Positions 25,881 through 34,620 of a stretch of DNA of 64,000 nucleotides are shown in pieces. The notes under the pieces are model-generated. The model had not been told where the DNA came from. It saw only the letters and a list, made by a program, of their open reading frames with translations, and ran no database searches. Numbering within the stretch: the first letter of the stretch is position 1; the number at the start of each line of letters is the position of its first letter. Both the position numbers and the translations under genes were made by a program. Origin of the DNA: Demequina sp. NBRC 110053 (GTDB lineage: Bacteria > Actinomycetota > Actinomycetes > Actinomycetales > Demequinaceae). The DNA is taken from assembly GCF_002090095.1 (NCBI RefSeq), contig NZ_BBRJ01000002.1, forward strand, positions 857,265 through 921,264. Reading direction: 5' to 3'.

Positions 25881-26372
25881 ATGGCAGGAGACAGCACCTT
25901 CGACGTGGTGAGCAAGATCGACCGCCAAGAGGTCGACAACGCGCTCAACCAGGCCTACAAGGAGATCAACCAGCGTTACGACTTCCGCGGCGTGGGTGCC
26001 TCGATCGAGTTCTCGGGCGAGGCGATCCTCATGAAGGCCAACTCCCCCGAGCGCGTGAATGCGGTGCTCGACGTGCTGATCGCCAAGCTCGCCAAGCGCG
26101 GCATCTCGATGAAGTCGCTCGAGTACGGCGAGCCGGTCGCCTCGGGCAAGGAGTTCCGGCTCGTCGCCGAGCTCAAGGAGGGCATCACGCAGGAGATCGC
26201 CAAGAAGCTCGGCAAGATCATCCGCGAGGAGGGACCCAAGACCGTCAAGTCGCAGATCCAGGGCGACGAGCTCCGGGTGTCGTCGAAGTCGCGCGACGAC
26301 CTGCAGAAGACCATCCAGCTCCTCAAGGGCGCGGACGTCGACGTCGACCTGCAGTTCGTGAACTTCCGCTAA
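25881..26372 (+). CDS. yajQ: YajQ family nucleotide-binding protein
   Basis: A 163-residue cytoplasmic protein of the YajQ (DUF520) family; some homologues bind cyclic di-GMP and act as regulators. It begins [20 protein letters not shown] and keeps QRYDFRG, the [11 protein letters not shown] stretch, [40 protein letters not shown] (split across two strands) and the terminal LQFVNFR. The ATG follows GAGGAGG. It converges on the next gene with only 4 bp between stops. Confidence 0.92.
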   Translation: MAGDSTFDVVSKIDRQEVDNALNQAYKEINQRYDFRGVGASIEFSGEAILMKANSPERVNAVLDVLIAKLAKRGISMKSLEYGEPVASGKEFRLVAELKEGITQEIAKKLGKIIREEGPKTVKSQIQGDELRVSSKSRDDLQKTIQLLKGADVDVDLQFVNFR

Positions 26373-26376
26373 CGAC

Positions 26377-26736
26377 TCACGGCGACTGCTGGTGGACCAT
26401 CATCCGCCAGCCGCCGCGCGAGCGCACGTAGGTGCTCGCGAGCATGGCGTCGAAGGGGTCCTCCTCGTCGCGCTCCGCGTGCACGTGGTACGCGACCACG
26501 GCGATGCCGGCTCCTACGTCGTGCACGGTGATGTCGTCGATCCGGTAGTCCTTCCACCGTCGCGACTCGGCCATGCCGTCAATGGCGTCGTCCCTGTTCA
26601 TCACGCCGAACGGGAAGACCATCACAGCCTCACCCGCGAGGACGTCGTCGTAGAACTCCCGCGCATGGCCGTTGGTCAGCGCCTCCCAGCCGTCCCGCTC
26701 CAATGCGACCAGCTGCTCTGCTTCCTGCGTTCTCAT
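26377..26736 (-). CDS. NTF2-like (SnoaL/DUF4440) small protein
   Basis: A 119-residue product starting MRTQEAEQLVALERDGWEAL. A helix-rich N-terminus and the segments EFYDDVLAGEAVMVFPFGVM, YRIDDITVHDVGAG and STYVRSRGGWRMMVHQQ match the NTF2-like cone fold of DUF4440 proteins, which bind varied small ligands or catalyse simple reactions. The ATG is preceded by a strong AGGAGG. It starts 5 bp after the poxB stop, so it is probably in the poxB operon. No specific activity can be assigned. Confidence 0.78.
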   Translation of the reverse strand: MRTQEAEQLVALERDGWEALTNGHAREFYDDVLAGEAVMVFPFGVMNRDDAIDGMAESRRWKDYRIDDITVHDVGAGIAVVAYHVHAERDEEDPFDAMLASTYVRSRGGWRMMVHQQSP

Positions 26737-26741
26737 CTCTC

Positions 26742-28472
26742 CTACCTCCTGCTCTCCACGGCCTCCGTGAGCTTCGCCACCGCGTAGCCCCACGCCTGCG
26801 ACACCTTCGGGTTGGGCGGCACCGCGATCTCGTCAGGGTTCGTCACGACGTCGAGGAGCACCGGCCCGTCCTGCGCGAAGGCCCAGGCGAGCGCATCGTC
26901 GAGGTCACTCGGGTCCTCGACGCGCCGTCCAGCGAGGCCCAGCGCGACCGCCACGGCGGCCAGGTCGGGGTTGTCGAGCTGCGTGCCGAAGGAGGCGAGC
27001 CCACCCTCCTGCTGCTCGAGCTGGACCATGCCAAGCGACGCGTTGTCGAACACGACGACCACGACCGGCAACCGGTAGGTCACGGCGGTGCGCAGGTCGC
27101 CGAGCAGCATCATGAGGCCGCCGTCGCCCGACATCGACACGACCCGACGCGAGCGGTCGAGCGCCTGGGCGCCCAGTGCCTGCGGCAAGGCGTTCGCCAT
27201 CGAGCCAAGGTTGAACGATCCGATGAGCTCACGGTCGCCCCGCATCTCGAGGAACCGCGCCGACCAGGTGGTCGACATCCCGGTGTCGGCGGTGAAGACC
27301 GCATCTTCGGGTGCGTGGCGGTCGACGGCGGCCGCGAGCGCCTCGGGCCGGATGCGGTCGTCGGGGTTGTCGAAGACCGAGCGCACCTTGGCGACCACGC
27401 CCGACTCCTCATAATCGGGATCCGCGACGTTCGCCTGGCGCTCGCGCCACTCGGAGTAGTCCTCGCGCGCCGAGTCGAGGTGAGAGGTGTCATCCCGCGC
27501 CGAGAGCCGCGGCAGCAGGGCACGCAACGTGTCACCCGCGTCTCCCGCGACGGCGATGTCCACGGCGACTCGGCGCCCGATGTGGGTCGCATTCTGGTCG
27601 ATCTGGATCACGGTGGCGTTGTCAGGGTAGAAGTCGCGGTAGGGAAAGTCCGTGCCGACCATGAGCAGCACGTCGCAACTCTTGAGCGCGTTGGTCGCGG
27701 CCGGATTGCCCAGCAGGCCGGTCTGCCCCACGTGATACGGGTTGTCGCCATCGAAGCCGGTCTTGCCCTTGAGCGTGACGACCATGGGCGCGGCGAGCCG
27801 CTCGGCCACGGCGAGCGTGTCCTCGCGGGCATGCTCGGCGCCGCGACCCACGAGCATCGTCACCTTGGACGCTCCCTCGAGGGCCGATGCGGCAGCGGCG
27901 AGGTCCTCCTCGCTGGGGACAGCATCGCGGCCGGGCACGGCGAAGGCGGACGGCGCGGTGCCGTCCGGCAGCTCGAGCTCGCCCACGTCGCCTGGCACGG
28001 TCAGCACCGCCACGCCGCTCTGCGCGTACGCGGCGTTGACGGCCTGCACGAGCATCTGCGGCAGCTGCTCGGGGGACGTGAGTGTCTCATTCCACACGGA
28101 CACGTCCTCGAACACGCGGTCGTTCGCGACCTCCTGGAAGTAGTCGGTGCCGATCTCCGGGCTGGGCACCTGGCCGCAGATCGCGAGCACCGGGGCGTGC
28201 GACTTCTTCGCGTCGTAGAGCCCGTTGATCAGGTGCAGCGAGCCGGGACCGACGGTGCCCATCACGACGCCGATGCGCCCCGTGAGCTGCGCCTGAGCGG
28301 CTGCAGCGAAAGCACCCGCCTCCTCGTGCCGCACGCCGATCCATTCGATCCGGTCCTCGGACCTGATCGCGTCCGTGAAGGGGTTGAGGGCATCGCCGAC
28401 GACGCCCCAGACCTGGGACACGCCGTGCTCAGCGAGCGCGTCGATCACGTGCTTCGCGATGGTGGTGCTCAT
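26742..28472 (-). CDS. poxB: Pyruvate dehydrogenase (quinone) / pyruvate oxidase
   Basis: A 576-residue thiamine-diphosphate enzyme with PYR, FAD-binding and PP domains in the usual order. PoxB decarboxylates pyruvate to acetate and CO2 and passes electrons to membrane quinone. Visible are the PYR-domain Glu in GVRHEEAGAFAAAAQAQLTG, the central domain with TLKGKTGFDGDNPYHVGQTG, and the ThDP motif SGDGGLMMLLGDLRTA followed by VVFDN. Length and motifs fit PoxB better than acetolactate synthase. Its electrons would enter the same quinone pool as the nuo complex. Confidence 0.88.
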   Translation of the reverse strand: MSTTIAKHVIDALAEHGVSQVWGVVGDALNPFTDAIRSEDRIEWIGVRHEEAGAFAAAAQAQLTGRIGVVMGTVGPGSLHLINGLYDAKKSHAPVLAICGQVPSPEIGTDYFQEVANDRVFEDVSVWNETLTSPEQLPQMLVQAVNAAYAQSGVAVLTVPGDVGELELPDGTAPSAFAVPGRDAVPSEEDLAAAASALEGASKVTMLVGRGAEHAREDTLAVAERLAAPMVVTLKGKTGFDGDNPYHVGQTGLLGNPAATNALKSCDVLLMVGTDFPYRDFYPDNATVIQIDQNATHIGRRVAVDIAVAGDAGDTLRALLPRLSARDDTSHLDSAREDYSEWRERQANVADPDYEESGVVAKVRSVFDNPDDRIRPEALAAAVDRHAPEDAVFTADTGMSTTWSARFLEMRGDRELIGSFNLGSMANALPQALGAQALDRSRRVVSMSGDGGLMMLLGDLRTAVTYRLPVVVVVFDNASLGMVQLEQQEGGLASFGTQLDNPDLAAVAVALGLAGRRVEDPSDLDDALAWAFAQDGPVLLDVVTNPDEIAVPPNPKVSQAWGYAVAKLTEAVESRR

Positions 28473-28629
28473 GCGGGAGTCTCCTCGTGGGCCGCTGGTC
28501 GCCTGCCGAGGTTCCCGCCGACAGGCCTCACCTCAGGTCCAACGCGGCCGCAAGGCCAAAGGATTCCCCGTTGCCCGCGCGCAGGCGCGCCACAGACGCG
28601 CGAGTGACATGCGGGCGGGGAGCCGCGAG

Positions 28630-29535
28630 CTAGAAGAGCTGCCCGTTCGCCCTCGCCATGCCCTCGAGGCGCGCCACCCGCTCGTCCATGGGCGGGTGCG
28701 TGGAGAACAGCTTCGCCATGCCGGCACCCGAGAAGGGGTTCGCGATCATCATGTGCGAGACGTTCTCGAGCGGCGCGTCCTGCGGGAGCGGGCGCGCCTT
28801 CGTGCCGGCCTCGAGCTTGCGCAGCGCGCTCGCGAGCGCCATCGGGTCACCGGTGAGCGCGGCACCGTCCTCGTCCGCGTCGTACTCGCGCGTCCGGGAG
28901 ATCGCCATCCTGATCAGGCTCGCGGCGATCGGCGCGAGCAGCACCATCGCGAGCATCCCGAACACGCCCAGCGGGTTGTCGCGGCTGTTTCCCCCACCGC
29001 CGAAGAAGAAGAGCATCTGCGCGATCGCGGTGATCATGCCGGCGAAGGCGGCCGCGACGGAGCCGATGAGGATGTCGCGGTTGTACACGTGCATGAGCTC
29101 GTGCCCGAGCACGCCGCGCAGCTCGCGGTCGTCGAGCAGGTGGAGGATGCCCTCGGTGCAGCAGACGGCCGCGTTGCTGGGGTTGCGGCCCGTCGCGAAC
29201 GCGTTGGGCGCCTGCGTGGGAGACACATAGAGCCGAGGCATGGGCTGGTTCGCCTCGGCCGACAGCTCACGCACGATGCGGTACATCGCGGGCTGCTCGA
29301 CCTCCGTGACGGGCCGGGCGTGCATGGCCTTGATCGCGAGCTTGTCGGAGTTCCAGTAGCCGTAGGCGGTGCCGATCAGGCCCAGCCCGGCGAAGATCCA
29401 GATGTACTGGCCACCGCCCACGACCGAGCCGATGCCGAGCAGCACGACCCACAGAACCACGAACAGCCCGCCGGTCTTCAGACCATTGAAGTAGCGCTTT
29501 CCCAACTCATCCCTCCGGAAGACATTCTTGCGCAT
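28630..29535 (-). CDS. htpX: Membrane zinc metalloprotease HtpX
   Basis: A 301-residue M48B protease of membrane-protein quality control. It has two N-terminal helices (TGGLFVVLWVVLLGIGSVVG and YIWIFAGLGLIGTAYGYW), the zinc site HELMH (H145, E146, H149), two further helices, and the third ligand Glu in SRTREYDADEDGAALTGD. The C-terminal FSTHPPMDERVARLEGM is typical. The frame extends far upstream to 30810, but that part reads antisense to fprA; the family start is the ATG at 29535. Confidence 0.94.
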   Translation of the reverse strand: MRKNVFRRDELGKRYFNGLKTGGLFVVLWVVLLGIGSVVGGGQYIWIFAGLGLIGTAYGYWNSDKLAIKAMHARPVTEVEQPAMYRIVRELSAEANQPMPRLYVSPTQAPNAFATGRNPSNAAVCCTEGILHLLDDRELRGVLGHELMHVYNRDILIGSVAAAFAGMITAIAQMLFFFGGGGNSRDNPLGVFGMLAMVLLAPIAASLIRMAISRTREYDADEDGAALTGDPMALASALRKLEAGTKARPLPQDAPLENVSHMMIANPFSGAGMAKLFSTHPPMDERVARLEGMARANGQLF

Positions 29536-29843
29536 GAGAAACGGGCGATGGGGCATGCCGGTTCCCGGGCTCAGCGGGTGCGAGTCTCGCGAGGGCCGAC
29601 TCGCGCACGTGCCCTCGGTTCGCCACCGATGCAGCTTCACGAGGGGGGTGCGGTCCGAGAGCCCTCTCGGCGCAGAGCGCGGGTGCGGGCGCGATCGCCG
29701 GAGTCGCCCGAGATCCGACTCGGGCGAGCGTAGTGGCGGGACGCTCGAGCCGAGCCGCCCTCGTCGGCGCTCGGGCGCCAGCCGGGCGTCGAACGCACGT
29801 GAGCCGGCGCCGGATTCTCCCCGGCGCCGGCTCACGTGTGAGA
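29536..29843. other. Intergenic region between htpX and fprA
   Basis: About 308 bp with no supportable gene. It should hold the htpX promoter, but I see no convincing -35/-10 pair. The fprA-side end carries the inverted repeat at 29796-29838. Confidence 0.5.
29796..29838 (-). terminator. Terminator-like 18-bp inverted repeat after fprA
   Basis: CACGTGAGCCGGCGCCGG (29796-29813) and its exact complement (29821-29838) flank a 7-nt loop. It begins 5 bp past the fprA stop. No T run follows on the minus strand, but position and stem strength favour a terminator. Confidence 0.65.
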
Positions 29844-31226
29844 TCAGGCCTGCTGCTTGAGGCGGCCCAGCGCGATGTCGGTCATCTCCTCGCGCGGCAC
29901 CACCTTGATGCGCTCGCGGCCGTCGGCCTCGCCCAGCGCGCGCTCGTGAGCGTCGAGCAGCTCCCAGTCGTGCCACTGGACCACGGGCACGCCGCGCTCC
30001 TTGAGCAGGTGCAGGAGGTTGTCGGGGCTGAGCTGCTCCGCCCCGGCCTTGGACTCCGCGTAGAGGCGGTCGACGTCCTCGACCAGGTTCGCGATGGTCT
30101 CCTGGGCATCGGACTTGGTGTGGCCGATGAGGCCCACGGGCCCGCGCTTGATCCAGCCGGTGGTGTAGAAGCCGGGGACGACGTCGCCGCCGTCGACCAC
30201 GCGGCCGCCCTCGTTGGCGATGGTGCCCTTCGAGTGGTCGAACGGCAGGCCCTCGATCTCGGTCCCGTAGTAGCCGACCGCGCGGTAGACGGCCTGGACG
30301 GGGTAGTCGATGAACTCGCCGGTGCCCTTGACGTTGCCGTCGCCCTGGAGCTCGGTGCGCTCCATGCGCACGGCCACGACCTTGCCGTCCTCGCCCAGCA
30401 CCTCGTGGGGGCTCTGGAGGAAGTGCAGGTGGATGCGGCGGGAGGCGCCGGAGGGCTCCTTGAGGGTCCAGTCCGTCAGCGTCTTGACGACCTGCTTGGT
30501 CTGCTTGTTGTTCTCCGCGGCGTCGATCGAGGCCTCGTCGAACTCGTAGTCCTCGGGGTAGACGATGACGTCGACGTCGGGAACGTGGCCCAGCTCGCGC
30601 AGCTCGAGCGGCGAGAACTTCACCTGGGCGGGACCCCTGCGGCCGAACACGTGGACGTCCGTGACGGGCGAGGCCGACAGGCCCTCGAGCACGTTGTCGG
30701 GGATCTCCGTGACGGCGATGTCCTTGGGGTGCTTGGCGAGCACGCGCGCGATGTCGAGAGCGACGTTGCCCACGCCGAAGATCGCGATCTCCTTGGCGTC
30801 GAGCGGCCACGTGCGAGGCACGTCGGGGTGGCCGTCGAACCAGCTCACGAAGTCGGCCGCGCCATACGACCCCTCCAGGTCGATACCAGGGATGTTGAGA
30901 TCAGAGTCCTTGAAGGCGCCGGTCGCGAAGATGACCGCGTCGTAGTGCTCCTGAAGATCCTCGAGGGTGAGGTCGGTCCCGACGTTGACGTTGGCCAGCA
31001 GGCGGATGTCGCCGCGGCCCAGGACGTTCGCGAGCGCGACGATGATCTGCTTGATGCGGGGGTGGTCGGGGGCGACGCCGTAGCGGACGAGCCCGAACGG
31101 AGCAGGGAGGCGCTCAATGATGTCGATCGACGTCGAGATGCCCGACTTGGACAGGATGTCGGCGGCGTACGTGCCAGCCGGTCCGGCGCCGATGATGGCG
31201 ACGCGCAGCGGTCGTTCAGAGGTCAC
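29844..31226 (-). CDS. fprA: Ferredoxin/flavodoxin-NADP+ reductase, FprA type
   Basis: A 460-residue adrenodoxin-reductase-like flavoprotein exchanging electrons between NADPH and ferredoxin. The N-terminal FAD site is VAIIGAGPAGTYAADIL, followed by LPAPFGLVRYGVAPDHPRIK, the NADP-binding FGVGNVALDIARVLAKHP, and a C-terminal FAD-closing stretch PGFYTTGWIKRGPVGLIGHT. The GTG at 31226 gives family length; the longer frame upstream overlaps the divergent PLD gene. It could supply reduced ferredoxin for the sulfite reductase at 32.8 kb; this is inference. Confidence 0.92.
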   Translation of the reverse strand: MTSERPLRVAIIGAGPAGTYAADILSKSGISTSIDIIERLPAPFGLVRYGVAPDHPRIKQIIVALANVLGRGDIRLLANVNVGTDLTLEDLQEHYDAVIFATGAFKDSDLNIPGIDLEGSYGAADFVSWFDGHPDVPRTWPLDAKEIAIFGVGNVALDIARVLAKHPKDIAVTEIPDNVLEGLSASPVTDVHVFGRRGPAQVKFSPLELRELGHVPDVDVIVYPEDYEFDEASIDAAENNKQTKQVVKTLTDWTLKEPSGASRRIHLHFLQSPHEVLGEDGKVVAVRMERTELQGDGNVKGTGEFIDYPVQAVYRAVGYYGTEIEGLPFDHSKGTIANEGGRVVDGGDVVPGFYTTGWIKRGPVGLIGHTKSDAQETIANLVEDVDRLYAESKAGAEQLSPDNLLHLLKERGVPVVQWHDWELLDAHERALGEADGRERIKVVPREEMTDIALGRLKQQA

Positions 31227-31441
31227 GAGGTTCTCACTTCGTCGGTGGGAGGCGGCGCGCCCGGCCGAACAGGCGCAACGGCACCAGAGTATAGACACAC
31301 CTGCTGCGCGTATTGCATCGAGCTTCTGCGAACGGCGTCGCTCCCGGCACGCGTGGCCGCGAGGTGACCGACCCGTGAATCTTCCGTGACGCCGCGCGGC
31401 CGCGCCCGCCCCCGCGCGCAGCGCCGTGCCAGCCTGACGGC

Positions 31442-32578
31442 GTGACCGACACGGCATTCGCACCCGGGACTGATGGCAGTCACCGCGCGGTCAGCCCAGG
31501 CCCCGAACGAGGCAGGTCGGCCACCACCCTTCTGTGCGGGCAGGACTACGTCGCCGATGCGGCAGCGGCCATCGGGCGGGCGCGCAGCCGGGTGCGGCTC
31601 ACCACGCTGACGATCGCCCGAGACGGCGCGACCGAGCGGATGATCGAGGCGCTGATCGCGGCCGCGCGGCGCGGCGTCGACGTCGCCGTCAGCGCCGACG
31701 TCTTCACGTTCGCGGACGTCGCGGGCAGCGTGCTGGGGCCCGCGACGCCCACGCCCAGGCGCCGCTCGGCCGTCGAGCTCACGCAAGAGCTCGAGGCGGC
31801 CGGGGTCCGGATGACGTGGCTGGGGTCGCCGCGCGGGCTGCTCTGGAGAGGCAGGACGCACACCAAGCTCACCGTCGTCGATGACGTCGCATGGTCGTTC
31901 GGGGGCGTGAACCTCGATGCTCCAGGCGTGCGCAACGTCGACTACATGGTGCGCGTCGAGGACGCGCGTACGGCCGATGCGCTGGCCGGGCTGCACGATC
32001 GCATCACCCAGGAAGGCTTCAGCCGGGCCGCGTCGACGAGCGTCGATGTCGCCGCCGGCAGGCTGCTGATCGACGGCGGACGCCCCGGCGACTCCGCGAT
32101 CTATCGGGCAGCAGTGGCGTGGGCCGCGCGGGCGGAGCGGGTGCTGCACGTGTCCCAGTACTGCCCGACCGGGCCGCTGGGGCGGCTGCTCGCGGCGCGG
32201 GGCGACCTGTGGTTCAACGCGCCGCACCGCGCCTCCCCCGCCAACGGCGCCCTGATCGCATCCTCGATGCTCGCCACCGGACATCGCTCGCGCTATCGCC
32301 GGCGGCGGTACCTGCATGCCAAGGCGCTGGTGTTCACCATGCCCGATGGCTTGCGGGTGGCGCTCACGGGCTCGCACAACTTCGTGGCCGCCGGGGTGCG
32401 GCTCGGCACGCGGGAGATCGCGCTCGAGACGCACGACCCGACGCTCATCGACCAGATCGAGAGCTTTCACCGCACCGAGGTGGCGCAGAAGCGAGAGCCA
32501 GCCCACGCATCGGCCCTGCGCAGCACCCCCCACTCTCACGAGCGAATGGGGCCCCATTCGCTCGTCAAGGCCCCCTAA
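31442..32578 (+). CDS. Phospholipase D-like protein, cardiolipin synthase type
   Basis: A 378-residue protein with two PLD half-sites. Site 1 is complete: HTKLTVVDD (H140, K142, D147), followed by FGGVNLD. Site 2 has H292 and K294 in YLHAKALVF and then GSHNF, but the expected Asp position is Thr299. No N-terminal membrane helix is seen, unlike typical cardiolipin synthases. The last ten or so residues (HERMGPHSLVKAP) are encoded by the palindromic repeat at 32538-32565, so the original C-terminus may have been shorter. The GTG start is divergent from fprA. Confidence 0.75.
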   Translation: MTDTAFAPGTDGSHRAVSPGPERGRSATTLLCGQDYVADAAAAIGRARSRVRLTTLTIARDGATERMIEALIAAARRGVDVAVSADVFTFADVAGSVLGPATPTPRRRSAVELTQELEAAGVRMTWLGSPRGLLWRGRTHTKLTVVDDVAWSFGGVNLDAPGVRNVDYMVRVEDARTADALAGLHDRITQEGFSRAASTSVDVAAGRLLIDGGRPGDSAIYRAAVAWAARAERVLHVSQYCPTGPLGRLLAARGDLWFNAPHRASPANGALIASSMLATGHRSRYRRRRYLHAKALVFTMPDGLRVALTGSHNFVAAGVRLGTREIALETHDPTLIDQIESFHRTEVAQKREPAHASALRSTPHSHERMGPHSLVKAP

Positions 32579-32605
32579 GTGACCGAGTTGGGCCCCATTC
32601 GCCGG
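32538..32605. repeat. Tandem palindromic repeat, two units
   Basis: The first unit (32538-32565) is a perfect 28-bp palindrome centred on GGGGCCCC. A spacer, TCAAGGCCCCCTAA, leads to the second, imperfect unit GAGTTGGGCCCCATTCG, centred about 41 bp further on. The whole element matches the reverse complement of 44125-44193, including the spacer. The left half lies inside the PLD-like coding sequence and supplies its stop region. Confidence 0.7.
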
Positions 32606-32654
32606 GAAAGGGAGGGGTACCGCTCCCGCCGGGTCCTATGAGAGACTTGCACGC

Positions 32655-32726
32655 ATGGCCCACTCGCAGAACGCCCGCGCATCGCTGATGTGCTGCGTCT
32701 GCTGTGCCATGTGTCTGTCGGCCTGA
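32655..32726 (+). CDS. Polycysteine leader peptide of the cysI-cysH operon
   Basis: A 23-codon frame reads MAHSQNARASLMCCVCCAMC then LSA and stop. Five of eight residues 13-20 are Cys. Cys-rich leader peptides upstream of sulfur-assimilation operons are known in actinobacteria, where ribosome stalling at Cys codons when charged tRNA-Cys is scarce changes downstream expression. It ends 106 bp before cysI. A possible -10-like TATGAG lies just upstream. Cysteine-dependent attenuation of cysIH is inferred from position and composition. Confidence 0.75.
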   Translation: MAHSQNARASLMCCVCCAMCLSA

Positions 32727-32758
32727 CCGCCCACGGATACGTCCCACGTAGCCCCTGG

Positions 32759-32777
32759 GCGCTCGGCCACCGAGCGC
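32759..32777 (+). promoter_or_regulatory. Hairpin between the Cys leader peptide and cysI
   Basis: GCGCTCGG (32759-32766) pairs perfectly with CCGAGCGC (32770-32777) around CCA, 32 bp past the leader stop and 55 bp before the cysI start. It could be the attenuator or a structure that hides the cysI ribosome site (GAGGAG at 32821). No T tract, so translational control is as likely as termination. Confidence 0.45.
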
Positions 32778-32832
32778 GAACCAGCCGCGCTCACCTGGCC
32801 GAAAGCCCTCCCGACATGTCGAGGAGTCCTCG

Positions 32833-34620
32833 GTGACCGACACCGATGCCACCACTGCGGAGACCCGCACGCCTCAGGAGATCGCTGAGGCCGAGGAGCG
32901 CCGCCGCCACCGCGAGGAGGCGCGCGCCATCCGCACCCGCGAGGCCGCCGCGCGCCGCAACACCGCGTCCAAGGACGGCCAGTGGGCCGCCGGCGACCGC
33001 ACGCCGCTGAACCCGAACGAGGAGATGAAGGCAGCGGGCGACCCGCTCGAGGTGCGCCAGCGCATCGAGTCGATGTACTCCAAGTGGGGCTTCTGGTCGA
33101 TCCCTCCGGGCGACCTGCGCGGCCGCTTCCGCTGGTGGGGCCTGTACACGCAGCGTCGGCAGGGCATCGACGGCGGCAAGACCGCCGTGCTCGAGCCCCA
33201 CGAGCTCGACGACGAGTACTTCATGCTGCGCATCCGCTCCGACGGCGGGCAGCTGTCGGTGGCGCAGGCGCGCGAGATCGGGCTCATCTCCCGCGACCTC
33301 GCGCGCGACACCGCCGACGTCTCCGACCGCCAGAACATCCAGCTGCACTGGATTCGCATCGAGGACGTCCCTGAGATCTTCCGCCGCGTCGAGGAGGTGG
33401 GACTGCTGTGCACCGAGGCGTGCGGCGACGTCCCCCGCGTGATCCTCGGCTCGCCCGTGGCGGGCGTGTCCAAGGACGAGCTGATCGACCCGACGCCGCA
33501 GATCCGCGAGATCATGGACAAGTACATCGGCTCGCCGGAGTTCTCGAACCTGCCGCGCAAGTTCAAGACCGCCTTCACCGGCCAGCCCGTCCCCGACATC
33601 CTGCACGAGGTGCAGGACATCGCCTTCTGCGCGGTCGAGCACCCCGAGCTCGGCGTCGGCTACGACCTGTGGGTGGGCGGCGGCCTGTCCGTCAACCCGT
33701 TCCTGGGCCACCGCCTGGGCGTGTTCGTCAAGCCAGAGATCGCGCACGAGGTCTGGAAGGGCGTCGTGTCGATTTTCCGCGACCACGGCTACCGCCGACT
33801 GCGCACCCGCGCCCGGCTCAAGTTCGTCCTCAAGGCGTGGGGCCCCGAGAAGTTCCTCGAGGTGCTCGAGAAGGACTACCTGGGCTACGAGCTGCCCAAG
33901 GGCCCGGCTCCCCGGCAGGCCGAGCGCGGCGACCGCGGCGACCACGTGGGAATCCACGAGCAGAAGGACGGCAGGTGGTACGTGGGCGTGGCCCCCGTGG
34001 CCGGCCGCGTCTCGGGCGAGAAGCTGCTCGAGATCGCGCGCATCGCGGAGTCCGTGGGCTCCGACAGGATCCGTCTCACGCCGCTCCAGAAGATCCTCGT
34101 GCTCGACATCCCCGAGGACCGCGTGAGCGAGGTCGTCAACGGCCTGCGCGCGCTCGAGCTCGAGTCCGAGCCCGGCGAGTTCCATCGCAACGTGATCGCG
34201 TGCACGGGCATCGAGTACTGCAAGCTCGCGATCGTCGAGACCAAGGCGACCGCACGCGAGGTGGTCAAGGTGCTCGACGAGAAGTTCCCCACGCTCGACA
34301 GCCCCATCACCGTCCACGTCAACGGCTGCCCGAACTCGTGCGCACGCGTGCAGATCGCGGACATCGGCTTCAAGGGCCAGCTCGTGCTGGACGAGGAGTC
34401 GGGCGAGCAGGTGCCAGGCTTCCAGGTCCACCTGGGCGGGCGCCTGGGCCGCGGCGACGACAACGACTTCGGACGCAAGATCCGCGGCCACAAGGTCACC
34501 CAGCTCGGGATGCCCGAGTACGTCGAGCGCGTGACGACCAACTACCTCGCGGACCGTACGGGGCCCGAGGAGGCCTTCGCCGATTGGGCCTTCCGCGCGG
34601 AGGAGGAGCTGATCCGATGA
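32833..34620 (+). CDS. cysI: Ferredoxin-dependent sulfite reductase
   Basis: A 595-residue siroheme/4Fe-4S reductase converting sulfite to sulfide with six electrons from ferredoxin. It has two ferrodoxin-like half-domains (DRQNIQLHWIRIEDVP and DRIRLTPLQKILVLDIPEDR). The metal site is formed by CTGIEYC (C457, C463) and CPNSC (C499, C503). Placement next to cysH favours sulfite over nitrite. The GTG start follows GAGGAG. The stop overlaps cysH by 4 nt. The Cys-rich leader upstream suggests control by cysteine supply. Confidence 0.93.
   Translation: MTDTDATTAETRTPQEIAEAEERRRHREEARAIRTREAAARRNTASKDGQWAAGDRTPLNPNEEMKAAGDPLEVRQRIESMYSKWGFWSIPPGDLRGRFRWWGLYTQRRQGIDGGKTAVLEPHELDDEYFMLRIRSDGGQLSVAQAREIGLISRDLARDTADVSDRQNIQLHWIRIEDVPEIFRRVEEVGLLCTEACGDVPRVILGSPVAGVSKDELIDPTPQIREIMDKYIGSPEFSNLPRKFKTAFTGQPVPDILHEVQDIAFCAVEHPELGVGYDLWVGGGLSVNPFLGHRLGVFVKPEIAHEVWKGVVSIFRDHGYRRLRTRARLKFVLKAWGPEKFLEVLEKDYLGYELPKGPAPRQAERGDRGDHVGIHEQKDGRWYVGVAPVAGRVSGEKLLEIARIAESVGSDRIRLTPLQKILVLDIPEDRVSEVVNGLRALELESEPGEFHRNVIACTGIEYCKLAIVETKATAREVVKVLDEKFPTLDSPITVHVNGCPNSCARVQIADIGFKGQLVLDEESGEQVPGFQVHLGGRLGRGDDNDFGRKIRGHKVTQLGMPEYVERVTTNYLADRTGPEEAFADWAFRAEEELIR

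Noticed and set aside
28630..30810. Extended 726-codon frame joining htpX to a long N-terminal part
   Set aside because: The upstream part overlaps fprA in another frame and is Arg/Pro/Gly-rich; HtpX begins at 29535 with normal family length.
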